Below, in pieces: positions 1-7,762 of a stretch of 27,373 bases of DNA (position 1 is its first letter; every line of letters begins with the position of its first letter). The notes below the pieces were generated by a model, which made no database searches, had not been told where the DNA came from, and worked only from the letters and a program-made list of their open reading frames with translations. This stretch comes from Euryarchaeota archaeon UBA439 (GTDB taxonomy: Archaea > Thermoplasmatota > Poseidoniia > Poseidoniales > Thalassarchaeaceae). The position numbers were made by a program, and so were the translations under genes. The stretch is taken from the NCBI GenBank assembly GCA_002497245.1, contig DANB01000027.1:12234-39606 (forward strand), written 5' to 3'.

Positions 1-29
1 CCATATCAAGTTATACCCGTCATTTTTTT

Positions 30-593
30 CTAGAGGTCGTTCTCAGTGTTTATGTTTTTAATCAAATTGTTATCTACAATCAATAGAGAATGAGGTATTT
101 CAAGAAACATTTTGTGCAAAGGTTTTCCATCCCAATTGTTTAATGAATTAAGTAGTAATTTTGGCCGAATTAATGAGAGTAAAGGTTGTAAAAACTCTCC
201 ATCAGTTGGCATTATTACTTCATCTTTTTTTGATATGGAGTTTTCTAAGCTAGAGAATACTTCAGAGGTTACCCATGGCACATCCACTGTTGCAAGTTGA
301 ATGGTATCTTCTTCCAAACAAAAAGAATCATTTAGATTTTCAATTATTGCATCTACTGGGCCAGCGTGTTGTACCGAATCTAGGACCCATTCAATATTAT
401 AATTAGGATTAATTACTGTTGCGTATTCTTCCATTTTTTCCGGATTTGCAACAGCAATCCTGATTGGCTCCCTACCCGCCTCTACTAAAGCTTCAACCAC
501 TCTTGAAATCATTGCCTCTCCATCAATTTCGATTAGCGCCTTATCTCTCCCCATTCTCCTAGATCTTCCTCCCGCAAGAAGCAAAGATCGCAC
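30..593 (-). CDS. mobA: MobA-like molybdenum cofactor guanylyltransferase
   Basis: The protein (187 aa) opens with the nucleotidyltransferase signature LLAGGRSRRMGRDKALIEI at residues 4-22, where the Gly-rich loop binds GTP and the Arg-Met-Gly-x-Asp-Lys part holds the phosphates. A later VDVPWV (about residue 103) fits the metal-binding Asp of the family. Known role: transfer of GMP from GTP to molybdopterin, giving the guanine dinucleotide form of Moco in the cytoplasm. The length matches MobA (about 190-200 aa). The start is a GTG four bases after the TGA of the upstream 69-residue gene, so it is probably translationally coupled as the last gene of a four-gene run. A related MobA-like cytidylyl- or sugar-nucleotidyltransferase cannot be excluded. 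No other Moco gene is in the window. Confidence 0.82.
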   Translation of the reverse strand: MRSLLLAGGRSRRMGRDKALIEIDGEAMISRVVEALVEAGREPIRIAVANPEKMEEYATVINPNYNIEWVLDSVQHAGPVDAIIENLNDSFCLEEDTIQLATVDVPWVTSEVFSSLENSISKKDEVIMPTDGEFLQPLLSLIRPKLLLNSLNNWDGKPLHKMFLEIPHSLLIVDNNLIKNINTENDL

Positions 594-597
594 ATTC

Positions 598-807
598 TCA
601 CCTTAATTCATTGAGCCGATTTAATGCATATTGTATTTCATCCATCAAATCCATAGCTCTATTCAATAGAACTTGTCTATCTCGTCTTATTTCAGCAGTT
701 TCCATCCACCTCATTAATTGTGTAATATCTTTTGAATCTCGTTTAATTGTCCATTCTAGAACCTCTTCTGCAATAGGGTCATCTGAGGGCAATAGACGCT
801 CGACCAT
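598..807 (-). CDS. Small helical protein of unknown function
   Basis: This 69-residue product starts MVERLLPSDDP and is almost entirely predicted helix, rich in Arg, Glu, Asp and Leu. It has no Cys, signal peptide or membrane segment. The C-terminal half (about residues 34-69) has a heptad-like spacing of Met, Leu and Ile that could form a coiled coil. I recognise no family. It lies 37 bases after the helical 214-aa gene and 4 bases before mobA, on the same strand, so an operon is likely. Gene reality rests on the tight spacing, the ATG start and ordinary amino-acid use. Its function is unknown; a small subunit or adaptor is only a guess. Confidence 0.6.
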   Translation of the reverse strand: MVERLLPSDDPIAEEVLEWTIKRDSKDITQLMRWMETAEIRRDRQVLLNRAMDLMDEIQYALNRLNELR

Positions 808-844
808 AGATGTCGGACACAGTCATCAGCAATCAGTTATACGC

Positions 845-1489
845 TTAATTCTCTAATAATTTCGATTTTATTCTAGTTAAAATCGAATCTCCAGATGGGA
901 TTTCAATTTGACTAATTTTTTCAATTACCTCTTTAGAAAAATCATGTCCATGAACCTTTCCCGAATAAGTAACTATTAGAGATAAATGTTGATCTATTTT
1001 TCGTCCATTTATCCATTTCAAAATTAAATCCTCTCTAGGAGGTTGACGTTTTGCTCTGAATAACTCTTCTATATTCAGTAATAATGAATCGACCGACTCT
1101 ACTGGATGGATAGAATCTTCTAAAATTTCCCAAGGATTTGTCCCCATTCCCTTATGATCAATATTGGCGAGTAAAATAGCCGCTAAAGCTACATCTTCTC
1201 TCCCATGTCTTTTCCATAACCTCTTTATTAATTTCAATAAAACTCTATGAGTATTTCCTGCTTCTGTAATTAGCCAAGATGCTAGACTTCTAAGGAGCTC
1301 ATCGGGAGTGCCTAGAATGAATGAATAGCCCGAAGAGATCAACATCCTATCTGTACTAGATTTCATTATTAATGCGGGGACTCCAATTGGGTAAGCACTT
1401 CTAACCAAATTTGCCAAAGCCCTATCCGAGGAATGTACATTTTTTGGTTGATTATTTAGAAATTCATCAAGATTATTTCCAGAGCTCAT
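845..1489 (-). CDS. Helical (possibly HEAT-repeat-like) protein, unknown function
   Basis: The product is 214 aa, soluble and all-helical by inspection, with repeating pairs of amphipathic helices. Stretches such as LLRSLASWLITEAGN and REDVALAAILLANI recall HEAT or DNA-alkylation-repair (AlkD-like) scaffolds, but no diagnostic motif is clear, so this is a weak fold-level impression. The N-terminal 20 residues (MSSGNNLDEFLNNQPKNVHS) look disordered. The gene starts 9 bases after the stop of the TerB-like gene and is followed 37 bases later by the 69-aa gene, so all four minus-strand genes to mobA appear to be one transcript. There are no transmembrane segments or Cys clusters. Its function is unknown. 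Confidence 0.65.
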   Translation of the reverse strand: MSSGNNLDEFLNNQPKNVHSSDRALANLVRSAYPIGVPALIMKSSTDRMLISSGYSFILGTPDELLRSLASWLITEAGNTHRVLLKLIKRLWKRHGREDVALAAILLANIDHKGMGTNPWEILEDSIHPVESVDSLLLNIEELFRAKRQPPREDLILKWINGRKIDQHLSLIVTYSGKVHGHDFSKEVIEKISQIEIPSGDSILTRIKSKLLEN

Positions 1490-1498
1490 TCAAATCCC

Positions 1499-1966
1499 TT
1501 ATTTCTGTACTCTAATATTATCGACAATCTCCGATAATCTTTCCATGGTTTCTTTTAATTCATATCGTATGTTTTGCCGCACATTTCGATGTACAATTTC
1601 TTCCAATTGACGATCTAGACTTCTAAGAATTGCTCTATGCTCAGAATCGCTTAGCTCAAACACCTTCCTCAAGTATGCAATAATTTTTAACTCATCATCG
1701 GTTTTATCAGTATGTATCAGAAAAGTTTCTAGAACTTGTTCATAGGTTGAGATTTTTTCACTATTAGACAAGGCAGCCCCTTCTGCAATATCCTTACCTT
1801 CTATGATTGAATCATAGATCATCTTTGGTTCTTCATCGCCTAGCCTCAAAGCTCTGGCAAGTTTTGTAATCAATCTCTTTTCGCCAAATGTAAGATTTCC
1901 ATCATTGAGAGCAAGACCAATGACTCCTCGAAAAACCACTCGCCTATCCGAAGAGGGTTCGACCAT
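1499..1966 (-). CDS. TerB-like domain protein
   Basis: The 155-aa product carries the start of a TerB/DjlA-like helical fold: VVFRGVIGLALNDGNLTFGE at residues 10-29 followed by KRLITKLARALRLGD. This is the 'A-x-x-DG-x-x-x-x-E ... LA-x-x-L-x-L' pattern in which acidic residues can bind metal. A second DDELKIIAYLRKVF segment repeats the helical theme, and the last 50 residues are charged and coiled-coil-like. Family members associate with membrane or stress complexes, but the role here is unknown. It is the first gene of the minus-strand run. The ATG at 1966 has GAGG 4 bases upstream (AACGAGGTTCATG in mRNA sense), supporting this start. A TTTAAA element at 2032-2037 lies at promoter distance. 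Confidence 0.62.
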   Translation of the reverse strand: MVEPSSDRRVVFRGVIGLALNDGNLTFGEKRLITKLARALRLGDEEPKMIYDSIIEGKDIAEGAALSNSEKISTYEQVLETFLIHTDKTDDELKIIAYLRKVFELSDSEHRAILRSLDRQLEEIVHRNVRQNIRYELKETMERLSEIVDNIRVQK

Positions 1967-2029
1967 GAACCTCGTTGAAGGCTCTATGACTTAATCTCTA
2001 TCCCGGTTATTTTACCTAGATTTTTGATT

Positions 2030-2041
2030 TCTTTAAAAATG
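2030..2041. promoter_or_regulatory. Shared TATA-like element between terB-like gene and dnaG
   Basis: TTTAAA at 2032-2037 is palindromic and sits in the gap between divergent genes. With the usual archaeal offset of about 26 bases it predicts a plus-strand start near 2061, at the edge of the GC-rich dnaG leader, and a minus-strand start near 2008, about 42 bases before the TerB-like ATG. A similar TTTAAA occurs at two other start regions in the window. No transcript data support it. Confidence 0.4.
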
Positions 2042-2060
2042 AGTTATTTCCTTTAGAATG

Positions 2061-2209
2061 ATAGGAGGCTTCATGAAGGGTGTATCTGCGGGTATGGTTT
2101 GGTAATCAGCCACACTCGCGGGCGTTTTGCGCCCATCCAACCCAGAAACCTACTAGGTAATTGGGAGCGAAGCCCCTCTAGTTGGGCCGAAAACCGGAAA
2201 GGAATTATT
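2061..2209 (+). ncRNA. GC-rich structured leader or small RNA ahead of dnaG
   Basis: About 150 bases between the predicted transcription start and the dnaG ATG are clearly more GC-rich than the surrounding sequence and contain several hairpins. These are CTTCATGAAG (2069-2078), GGGCG-TTTT-GCGCCC (about 2120-2134), an ACTAG/CTAGT stem enclosing GGGAGCGAAGCCCC (about 2152-2182), and CCG-AAAAC-CGG (about 2187-2197). The reading frame of dnaG is open back to 2099, but those 37 codons do not look like the family's N-terminus, so I treat the region as RNA. It lacks the T-arm of a tRNA, the conserved core of 5S, the RNase P core motifs and the SRP helix 8 motif. It could be a cis-regulatory leader or an independent RNA processed from it. 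The class is unknown. Confidence 0.45.
2073..2105 (+). CDS. Possible 10-codon leader peptide ahead of dnaG
   Basis: ATG at 2073 is preceded by a perfect GGAGG (2064-2068) at 4-base spacing and opens a frame of ten codons (MKGVSAGMVW) ending in TAA at 2103-2105. It sits at the very start of the predicted transcript and its stop falls inside the first large hairpin region. A leader peptide coupled to RNA structure is one reading. Chance is another, since a short ORF after a GGAGG is not rare, and the GGAGG may instead be part of the RNA structure. Confidence 0.25.
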   Translation: MKGVSAGMVW

Positions 2210-3379
2210 ATGTCAAATACAGAAGGAAAATATATCATACACGCAACAATTCGTTGTGACGGAACAGTCGCTAGAAAAGACGTCGTTGGGGCCATATTTG
2301 GTCAAACCGAAGGTCTTCTTGGTGACCAGTTACAACTAAGAAAATTACAAAGAACAGGCCGCATTGGACATGTGGACGTATCATTGAACCAGAACAAAGG
2401 AAAAGTACAAGGGGACATTTCCCTTTCTTCATCTATCGATCAGGTTAGTACGGCAGTCATTGGAGCGGCATTAGAAACCATAGACCGCATAGGCCCATGT
2501 AAAGCAGTAATAAAAGTCAAAGCAATTGAGAATATCAGGTCTGCAAAGAGAGATAACGTAATCGATCGCGCTAAGACTCTATTGTTGAATATGGTAAATT
2601 CAGGCCAAGACGAATCTAAGAATATACTAGATGAAGTACGTTCGGTTTTAACTTTAGATACAGAAAAAGACATTTCTGGAATGACTGCGGGTCCTAAAGT
2701 TGCAGATGGCAGCGCAATTATTATCGTAGAAGGAAGAAATGATGTTAAGAATTTACTCAAGTACGGTATTAAAAATGCAATAGCAACAATGGGCTCCGGC
2801 ATTCAAGATGAATTAGTTTCTCTTGCTAACTCCAAAACAATGGTGACAGCTTTTGTAGATGGAGATAGAGGCGGAAAACTTCTACTTATGGAACTTAGCG
2901 GCAAGTTGGGTAAATCATTAACACATGTAGCTTTAGCACCGCAAAGTCGTGAAGTTGAACATCTAGAAGGTAAAGTAATCACTAAATGCCTAGCTCAAAA
3001 AGAACCTGCCAACAAATTAGTATCTCGTATTCAGGCTGAGTTGGCAAAAGAAGATGATGCTGCAGTAGGCCGTGGTGAAGAAATACTTGAAGCACCTGAT
3101 GAAATAAAAGGGTGGGCAGGCATGTTAGAGGGTTTGAAAAGAAACCAAGCAGTTATTGTGAATGAAGACGGTTCTGGAAGTGAACCTATTGGAGCCGCAT
3201 CGTTGGAAGCAAAACTTGCAGAATCCGAGGGCGCAAAAGGTCTAGTATTTGCTGGAAAAGTAACGGATCGAATTTTTACCTTAGCAGCAGGTGCCGGTAT
3301 AGATAGCGTAGTCGCCTCCTCAGTAGGAAAAGTCACTAGGAAATCTGGAGTCCAAGCTTACTCAGTATCAGATATGTAA
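2210..3379 (+). CDS. dnaG: Archaeal DnaG (Toprim primase/exosome subunit)
   Basis: From the ATG at 2210 the protein is 389 aa, beginning MSNTEGKYIIHATIRCDG, the expected N-terminus of archaeal DnaG. The Toprim domain spans about residues 168-245, with the catalytic Glu in IIIVEGRNDVKNLL (E174) and the metal-binding VDGDRGGKLLL (D217, D219). The C-terminal half is variable and charged. In archaea this protein binds the RNA exosome as a poly(A)-binding subunit and has primase activity in vitro; it is shorter than bacterial DnaG and lacks its zinc and helicase-binding domains. GGAAAGGA lies about 5 bases upstream of the chosen ATG. The open frame upstream (from 2099) is treated as structured leader. 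It heads a plus-strand run with the TPR gene 102 bases downstream. Confidence 0.93.
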   Translation: MSNTEGKYIIHATIRCDGTVARKDVVGAIFGQTEGLLGDQLQLRKLQRTGRIGHVDVSLNQNKGKVQGDISLSSSIDQVSTAVIGAALETIDRIGPCKAVIKVKAIENIRSAKRDNVIDRAKTLLLNMVNSGQDESKNILDEVRSVLTLDTEKDISGMTAGPKVADGSAIIIVEGRNDVKNLLKYGIKNAIATMGSGIQDELVSLANSKTMVTAFVDGDRGGKLLLMELSGKLGKSLTHVALAPQSREVEHLEGKVITKCLAQKEPANKLVSRIQAELAKEDDAAVGRGEEILEAPDEIKGWAGMLEGLKRNQAVIVNEDGSGSEPIGAASLEAKLAESEGAKGLVFAGKVTDRIFTLAAGAGIDSVVASSVGKVTRKSGVQAYSVSDM

Positions 3380-3481
3380 GATTTCAACCTCTTTGGCGAA
3401 AATTAATTACATTAAAAAAGGCGTTGTAAGACTCCTCATCAGTAGAAGCCATCAAAAGTCCTACATTCCCGCTCCCAATGG

Positions 3482-5782
3482 ATGGAGCAGTCGACGTCGG
3501 TAATTCTAGCGTTGTATGGCTTGGTCGGAATTGTGTTAGCAACACTTTGGTTAAGACATCAATCAGTGCTAAGGCAACGTGACGAGATGCGTGCAAAACT
3601 CGGTAATTTACAAGGTAACTTGGCTAGTACTTCTAATCGTCTAGATCTACTTTCCAGAGGAGTAGATACCATTCTTGGTGAAACTCCTGAAGTTCATGAA
3701 TTATTGGCTGTTCATAAATCTCTAGAGTCGGCCGAATCATTACTTTTTGAACAGGACGTAACCATTAGCTCCAGTGAATCTTGCGCCATAGCAACTCATG
3801 CAGCTAGGGCTATTCTTTCTAACTATCAGAGAGACTCAGAAGTAGAGGGAAGTGAAAATATACTGCCAGGCATAATTCCTCTCGTGTTAAGGCTAGATGC
3901 AATTCTTACTGAAGCAGATATGAAATCTGAAGATTTAGAACTTAACGGTGAAGAACAAAGAGGTCTAGGGGAGTTATTTCACGAGTCTGGTAAATTTGAT
4001 AGAGCGGCAGATTTCTATCAAAGAGCAAATTTACTTTCTCCTGAAAGCTCCTCAATCCTTTTATCATTGGCATCAATACAGAGAGATGAGGCCGATCTCG
4101 ATTCACTAGATAGGACATTAGAACGTTTGATAGCAATTAATCCAGATGATGTTAATGTACTAAAAGAACAAGCAATATTACTTTCTGGAAGTGAAGATGA
4201 ACGTTTAAATCGAAATATTAGGAGATTAGATGCTTTAGGTGTCGATTTCGAATTAACAGAAGGAGATAAAGATATTTCAAATATTATTGAAAGAGCAAAT
4301 GTAGCACAAAATCAGACAAATCCACACCTCAAGGAACCATCAACATCAGAAGGTTGGGTTTCTAAATCTTCTAAATTGATGCAATTAGGAGAAATCGGAC
4401 CAGCCTTAGAATCTATTGAAAGAGCCTTATATCTAGACAATTCTAATTCTGAAGCTTGGTTGCTCAAGGCGAAATTATTAGCTGCGGGGGAGAACCAATC
4501 AAAAGAAGCTCTTCAGGCCGTTCGTCGAGCATCAGGTTTGGGCGAATACACAGTTTTGATAGAAAGTGAAATACTTGAAAATGAAGAAAAGTTAGATTCT
4601 GCAAGAGCAGTTTTAGAAGAATGGTTAGAAGTTAATCCCGAGGATGCAGAGGTTAGAGGGCGATTGAGTCTAGTATTATTCCGTGCAGGAGCGATTGAAT
4701 GGTCGAAGAGAATATTGGAAGAAGCGCCCGAAGAATCTTGGGAAAGTGCTTCATTACATATTATGCAAGGGAGATTACATTTGTTGGCTGCCGATGAGCA
4801 TAGAGATAGGACCGGAGAGCACGATCACATTTTGTTATTAGATGCAACAATTTCTTTTGATTCTGCAATAGAAAAAGACAGAGAATCTGGCTTGGCTTGG
4901 CTTGGAAGGTCACGTGCATTAAGATATCAAGGCTCAATCAAAGAGGCAGAAGTGGCTTTGATAAGAGCAAGAAGGCTCATACCAGATCATCCTTCGATAT
5001 CTTTAGAAGAAGCACATTTGTGCTTAGAAATGGGCAAATTAGATCAGGCTAATGCCTTAGTTTCAGAAGCATCAACCAATGTCCGAAGCCACCCCTCAAT
5101 CCCATTTATTAGAGGCATGATTGCAGCGAGACAGGGTCGTTTTATTGAGGCAAAATCATTTTTCTCTAAGGTCCTTGTATCGAATCCAAATCATATCAAA
5201 GCCAGATTGAATAGATGTTCAGCTTCATTGCTTGCTGATGATTTAGTCACTGCACTTGATGATGCAAACTCACTTATTGAATTAGCACCAGAATTAAATT
5301 TGGCAAGGCAGAGACGTTCCGAGATTCTAATGAATCTTGGTGATTGGAAAGAGGCAGAAAACGAATTGCGTAAACTTCTTTCCCAAGATCCTGAGCACAT
5401 TATGGCATTGGTCCATTTGGGAGCCTGTATGATTGCTATGGAGAAGTCAGAACAGGCAGAAAGACCGTTAAACGAAGCCATTCGATATGACCCTACTCAT
5501 TCCGAGGCGTGGTATCAAAGAGGACTTCTATATCTTGACTTTGGAAGAATAGATGAGGCTAAATCAGACTTTGAAGCTGCAGCCAAATATGATAAGAAGC
5601 ATATTGATGCAAGGCTAAGAATTGCAGCAATTCTACATGATGGCGAAAATGTAAACGAATCCGTTATTGCATGGAGAAAAGTCCTCGATATAGATCCTGA
5701 GCATAGATTAGCTAGAAGAAGATTACAAGAATCGGTGGACAGACAAGAAAACATGAAGCAGAGGATTTCTCCAAAGGGTTGA
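3482..5782 (+). CDS. Membrane-anchored TPR-repeat protein
   Basis: The protein is 766 aa. Residues 7-24 (VILALYGLVGIVLATLWL) form one hydrophobic anchor, followed by a short Arg/Lys-rich stretch and a coiled coil (about 30-60). From about residue 155 to 745 it is a long array of tetratricopeptide repeats, clear in units such as GELFHESGKFDRAADFYQRA, GQIGPALE-type helices and WYQRGLLYLDFGRIDEAKSD, with Pro32-like 'NP-D' or 'DP-H' turns ending the units. TPR solenoids scaffold protein complexes; the anchor should hold the solenoid at the cytoplasmic membrane face. Partners are unknown. A likely TATA (ATTAAAAAAGG, near 3412) lies upstream, so the gene can have its own promoter. The redoxin follows 25 bases later. 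Confidence 0.85.
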   Translation: MEQSTSVILALYGLVGIVLATLWLRHQSVLRQRDEMRAKLGNLQGNLASTSNRLDLLSRGVDTILGETPEVHELLAVHKSLESAESLLFEQDVTISSSESCAIATHAARAILSNYQRDSEVEGSENILPGIIPLVLRLDAILTEADMKSEDLELNGEEQRGLGELFHESGKFDRAADFYQRANLLSPESSSILLSLASIQRDEADLDSLDRTLERLIAINPDDVNVLKEQAILLSGSEDERLNRNIRRLDALGVDFELTEGDKDISNIIERANVAQNQTNPHLKEPSTSEGWVSKSSKLMQLGEIGPALESIERALYLDNSNSEAWLLKAKLLAAGENQSKEALQAVRRASGLGEYTVLIESEILENEEKLDSARAVLEEWLEVNPEDAEVRGRLSLVLFRAGAIEWSKRILEEAPEESWESASLHIMQGRLHLLAADEHRDRTGEHDHILLLDATISFDSAIEKDRESGLAWLGRSRALRYQGSIKEAEVALIRARRLIPDHPSISLEEAHLCLEMGKLDQANALVSEASTNVRSHPSIPFIRGMIAARQGRFIEAKSFFSKVLVSNPNHIKARLNRCSASLLADDLVTALDDANSLIELAPELNLARQRRSEILMNLGDWKEAENELRKLLSQDPEHIMALVHLGACMIAMEKSEQAERPLNEAIRYDPTHSEAWYQRGLLYLDFGRIDEAKSDFEAAAKYDKKHIDARLRIAAILHDGENVNESVIAWRKVLDIDPEHRLARRRLQESVDRQENMKQRISPKG

Positions 5783-5807
5783 ACAATACGTTACGTCTGC
5801 ATCAAAT

Positions 5808-6362
5808 ATGAACGCCTCAGTAGGAATAGAGCCAGGACAAGTTGCTCCAGATTTTGAATTGCCTAACGCCAATAAGAATCTAGGTAAAGACACATTATCT
5901 CTAAGTGAAATTATGGGTGACAATGGAGCAATAATTACTTTCACCTGTAACCATTGTCCTTATGTCGTAGGTTCCGAATCCCGAATTGAGAAGATGGCCT
6001 TGAAGGCTAGAAATAATAATATTGGTTTTATTGGAATTAATTCCAATGACCCCGTTAATTATGAATCAGATTCTTGGCCTAATATGGTGAAAAGGGCATC
6101 TAAGGGAATGTCATATGCTTACTTACATGATGCAGATCAATCTATAGCAACACTTTATGGTGCCGAAAGAACCCCCGAATTTTATCTTATTAACGCATCT
6201 GGAAATGTAGTTTACAGAGGTAGACTTGATGATTCTCCCAGAGACCCTTCTCATGCAACAACTTCTGAACTTTCAGATGCAATTGATTTGTTGGTAGCAG
6301 GAAAAGAAATCAAAGATAACAGGACTCAAAGTATTGGGTGCTCAGTTAAGTGGAAAGTTTAG
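5808..6362 (+). CDS. Thioredoxin-fold redoxin (AhpC/TSA-like)
   Basis: The 184-aa product has the redoxin N-terminus (GQVAPDFELPN, residues 10-20), the active site FTCNHCPYVVGSE with C47 and C50 as a CxxC pair, and the cis-Pro region ERTPEFYLIN near 125. The C-terminal QSIGCSVKWK with a third Cys is typical of this thioredoxin-family branch with the CNHCPYV site. Likely role: thiol-disulfide exchange or peroxide reduction in the cytoplasm; no signal peptide is visible. The length matches the branch (about 180-200 aa). It begins 25 bases after the TPR gene, and its stop is 8 bases before the methyltransferase ATG, so it is probably co-transcribed. The exact substrate is not known. Confidence 0.85.
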   Translation: MNASVGIEPGQVAPDFELPNANKNLGKDTLSLSEIMGDNGAIITFTCNHCPYVVGSESRIEKMALKARNNNIGFIGINSNDPVNYESDSWPNMVKRASKGMSYAYLHDADQSIATLYGAERTPEFYLINASGNVVYRGRLDDSPRDPSHATTSELSDAIDLLVAGKEIKDNRTQSIGCSVKWKV

Positions 6363-6370
6363 GTGACAAG

Positions 6371-7189
6371 ATGTCAATGGGTATCCCTGCTAGAATTTTT
6401 GCTACCGTACTCAAGTTTTCCCCTGCCTCTTTACAAAATAGATTATGGAAATGGTGGTATCAAAGGATATCTAAAGCACACAACAAGGTAGATTTTAGAT
6501 TCATGAATTATGGATTTGTGGACGAAAATAGCCCTATTTTGGATCCGGAAGATGAACCTTATCGATTATTCATACAACTGTACCATATGAATATCAGAGA
6601 TATTGATTTAACCGATAAGCAAGTTTTGGAAGTCGGCTCTGGTCGAGGAGGAGGCGCTAGTTGGATTGCTAAGTCTGAGCAACCATCTTCTCTAATTGGA
6701 GTAGATTTTTCAAAGGAGGCTGTATCTTTATGTAATGATTGGTATAATCAGAAAAATCTGGATTTTATAGTAGGAAACGCTCAAGATTTACCGTTCGATG
6801 ATGACAGTTTCGATATCGTCTATAATGTCGAATCTTCTCATTGCTATGGTGATATAAACAAGTTTGTTAGCGAAGTTTTTCGTGTTTTGAGAAAAGGAGG
6901 ATACTTTTGTTGGACCGATTTTCGCGATGAGGAAACTATGAAGAAAACAGAAGAAATATTCCATAATGCTGGATTTTTGGTACAATTCAAGAAAGAAATC
7001 ACTGATGAAGTAGTTGAAGCTTTAGATATGATAAATGATGCCAAGAAAGAAAGAATCACTGAACTTGTACCAAGAACCATTAGGCGTAGTTTTGAAACTT
7101 TTGCAGGAGTTCAAGGAACTCCTGTTTACGACTCATTTAAGTCTGGTAAGTTGAAGTATTACAGATATCAAATGATTAAAGAGAATTAG
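6371..7189 (+). CDS. Class I SAM-dependent methyltransferase
   Basis: The product is 272 aa from ATG 6371, with AGGTGA just upstream; an in-frame GTG at 6350 would overlap the redoxin gene. AdoMet motif I is VLEVGSGRGGGASWIA (about 85-100), the acidic motif II is LIGVDFSKEAV, motif III is GNAQDLPFDDDSFDIVYNVE, followed by SSHCYGDINKFVSEVFRVLRKGGYF. The YHMN start, the GGGAS variant and the 'NVESSHCY' block resemble the phthiotriol/phenolphthiotriol methyltransferase family of lipid O-methylation, and more broadly sterol or quinone methyltransferases. The actual acceptor is unknown; a small lipid is a reasonable inference. The last four bases overlap the stop of the convergent Lrp gene. Confidence 0.83.
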   Translation: MSMGIPARIFATVLKFSPASLQNRLWKWWYQRISKAHNKVDFRFMNYGFVDENSPILDPEDEPYRLFIQLYHMNIRDIDLTDKQVLEVGSGRGGGASWIAKSEQPSSLIGVDFSKEAVSLCNDWYNQKNLDFIVGNAQDLPFDDDSFDIVYNVESSHCYGDINKFVSEVFRVLRKGGYFCWTDFRDEETMKKTEEIFHNAGFLVQFKKEITDEVVEALDMINDAKKERITELVPRTIRRSFETFAGVQGTPVYDSFKSGKLKYYRYQMIKEN

Positions 7190-7608
7190 TATTGCTCTAA
7201 GACTAATTCTGTTTGTGTTGAAGTTATTTCTCCTGGTGCAGCTAACCACATACGATCTAATAAATTCCTTAGTGAGACGGTATCATCAACATGAACAATA
7301 GCGACCAAATCCGCGTCTCCACTAATCTCGTAAATACATTCAACACCCGCCCATCCAGAATATTCTCCAGCCAGACTCCCTATCTCAACTCCTGAACCAA
7401 CTTTTAGTCGTATTAATGCGGTCAGACCTATACCTGACTCTCTGATTGTATAACCCCTAATGACTCCAATCTCCTCCATTCTTTTCATACGAGTTCTTAC
7501 AGTACGTTCAGTAACATCTACCTTTTTTGCAATATCTACAAATGGTGCTCTTCCTGAATCTCTGAGGTATGCCAGGATAGCTCTATCAAGTGAATCTACA
7601 TCAGCCAT
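7186..7608 (-). CDS. Lrp/AsnC-family transcriptional regulator
   Basis: From the ATG at 7608 the protein is 140 aa, the usual length. Residues 1-60 form the AsnC-type winged helix-turn-helix (LDRAILAYLRDSGRAPFVDI, then VTERTVRTRMKRMEEIGVIRGY), and residues 65-140 form the RAM/SAM ligand-binding fold, with the conserved SGDADLVAIV turn. Such proteins form octamer-type assemblies and sense amino acids. The open frame extends 32 codons upstream to 7704, but those residues do not match the family and would run through the promoter region, so the shorter start was chosen. The gene converges on the methyltransferase and diverges from the Cys/His-rich gene at 7763. Autoregulation is common in the family; target genes are unknown. 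Confidence 0.88.
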   Translation of the reverse strand: MADVDSLDRAILAYLRDSGRAPFVDIAKKVDVTERTVRTRMKRMEEIGVIRGYTIRESGIGLTALIRLKVGSGVEIGSLAGEYSGWAGVECIYEISGDADLVAIVHVDDTVSLRNLLDRMWLAAPGEITSTQTELVLEQY

Positions 7609-7762
7609 GATTAATCCGCAAAGCGAACCCTTTTTGATTGTTATTGTTATTTTGAGTAGCCTTTGCTCAACCATTTTTTCCGTATTCAGGTAATAATCAT
7701 ACATTTAGCATCATGATTTGAATTAAGTTGCATTCAAATGGGTCGCCGATTTCTGACAATAC

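Noticed and set aside
1..29. Start of a further minus-strand gene at the left edge
   Set aside because: An ATG at 4-2 on minus reads off the window after one codon, and the ATG at 22-20 meets a stop after five codons. Nothing can be called.
2099..2209. N-terminal extension of DnaG (37 codons upstream in frame)
   Set aside because: The residues (ISHTRGRFAPIQPRN...) do not look like the family, which starts at MSNTEGKYIIH. The bases form hairpins and are GC-rich, and a good purine-rich ribosome site precedes the ATG at 2210.
2071..2209. 5S rRNA-like, tRNA or SRP RNA gene
   Set aside because: A short CCCATCC...AGAAA stretch recalls 5S loop regions, but the closing helix, the loop E pairing and the length do not fit. 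There is no T-arm and no SRP helix 8 motif.
3384..3596. Minus-strand 70-codon frame overlapping the TPR start
   Set aside because: It overlaps the start of a clear long gene, has no recognisable features and has the composition of a shadow frame.
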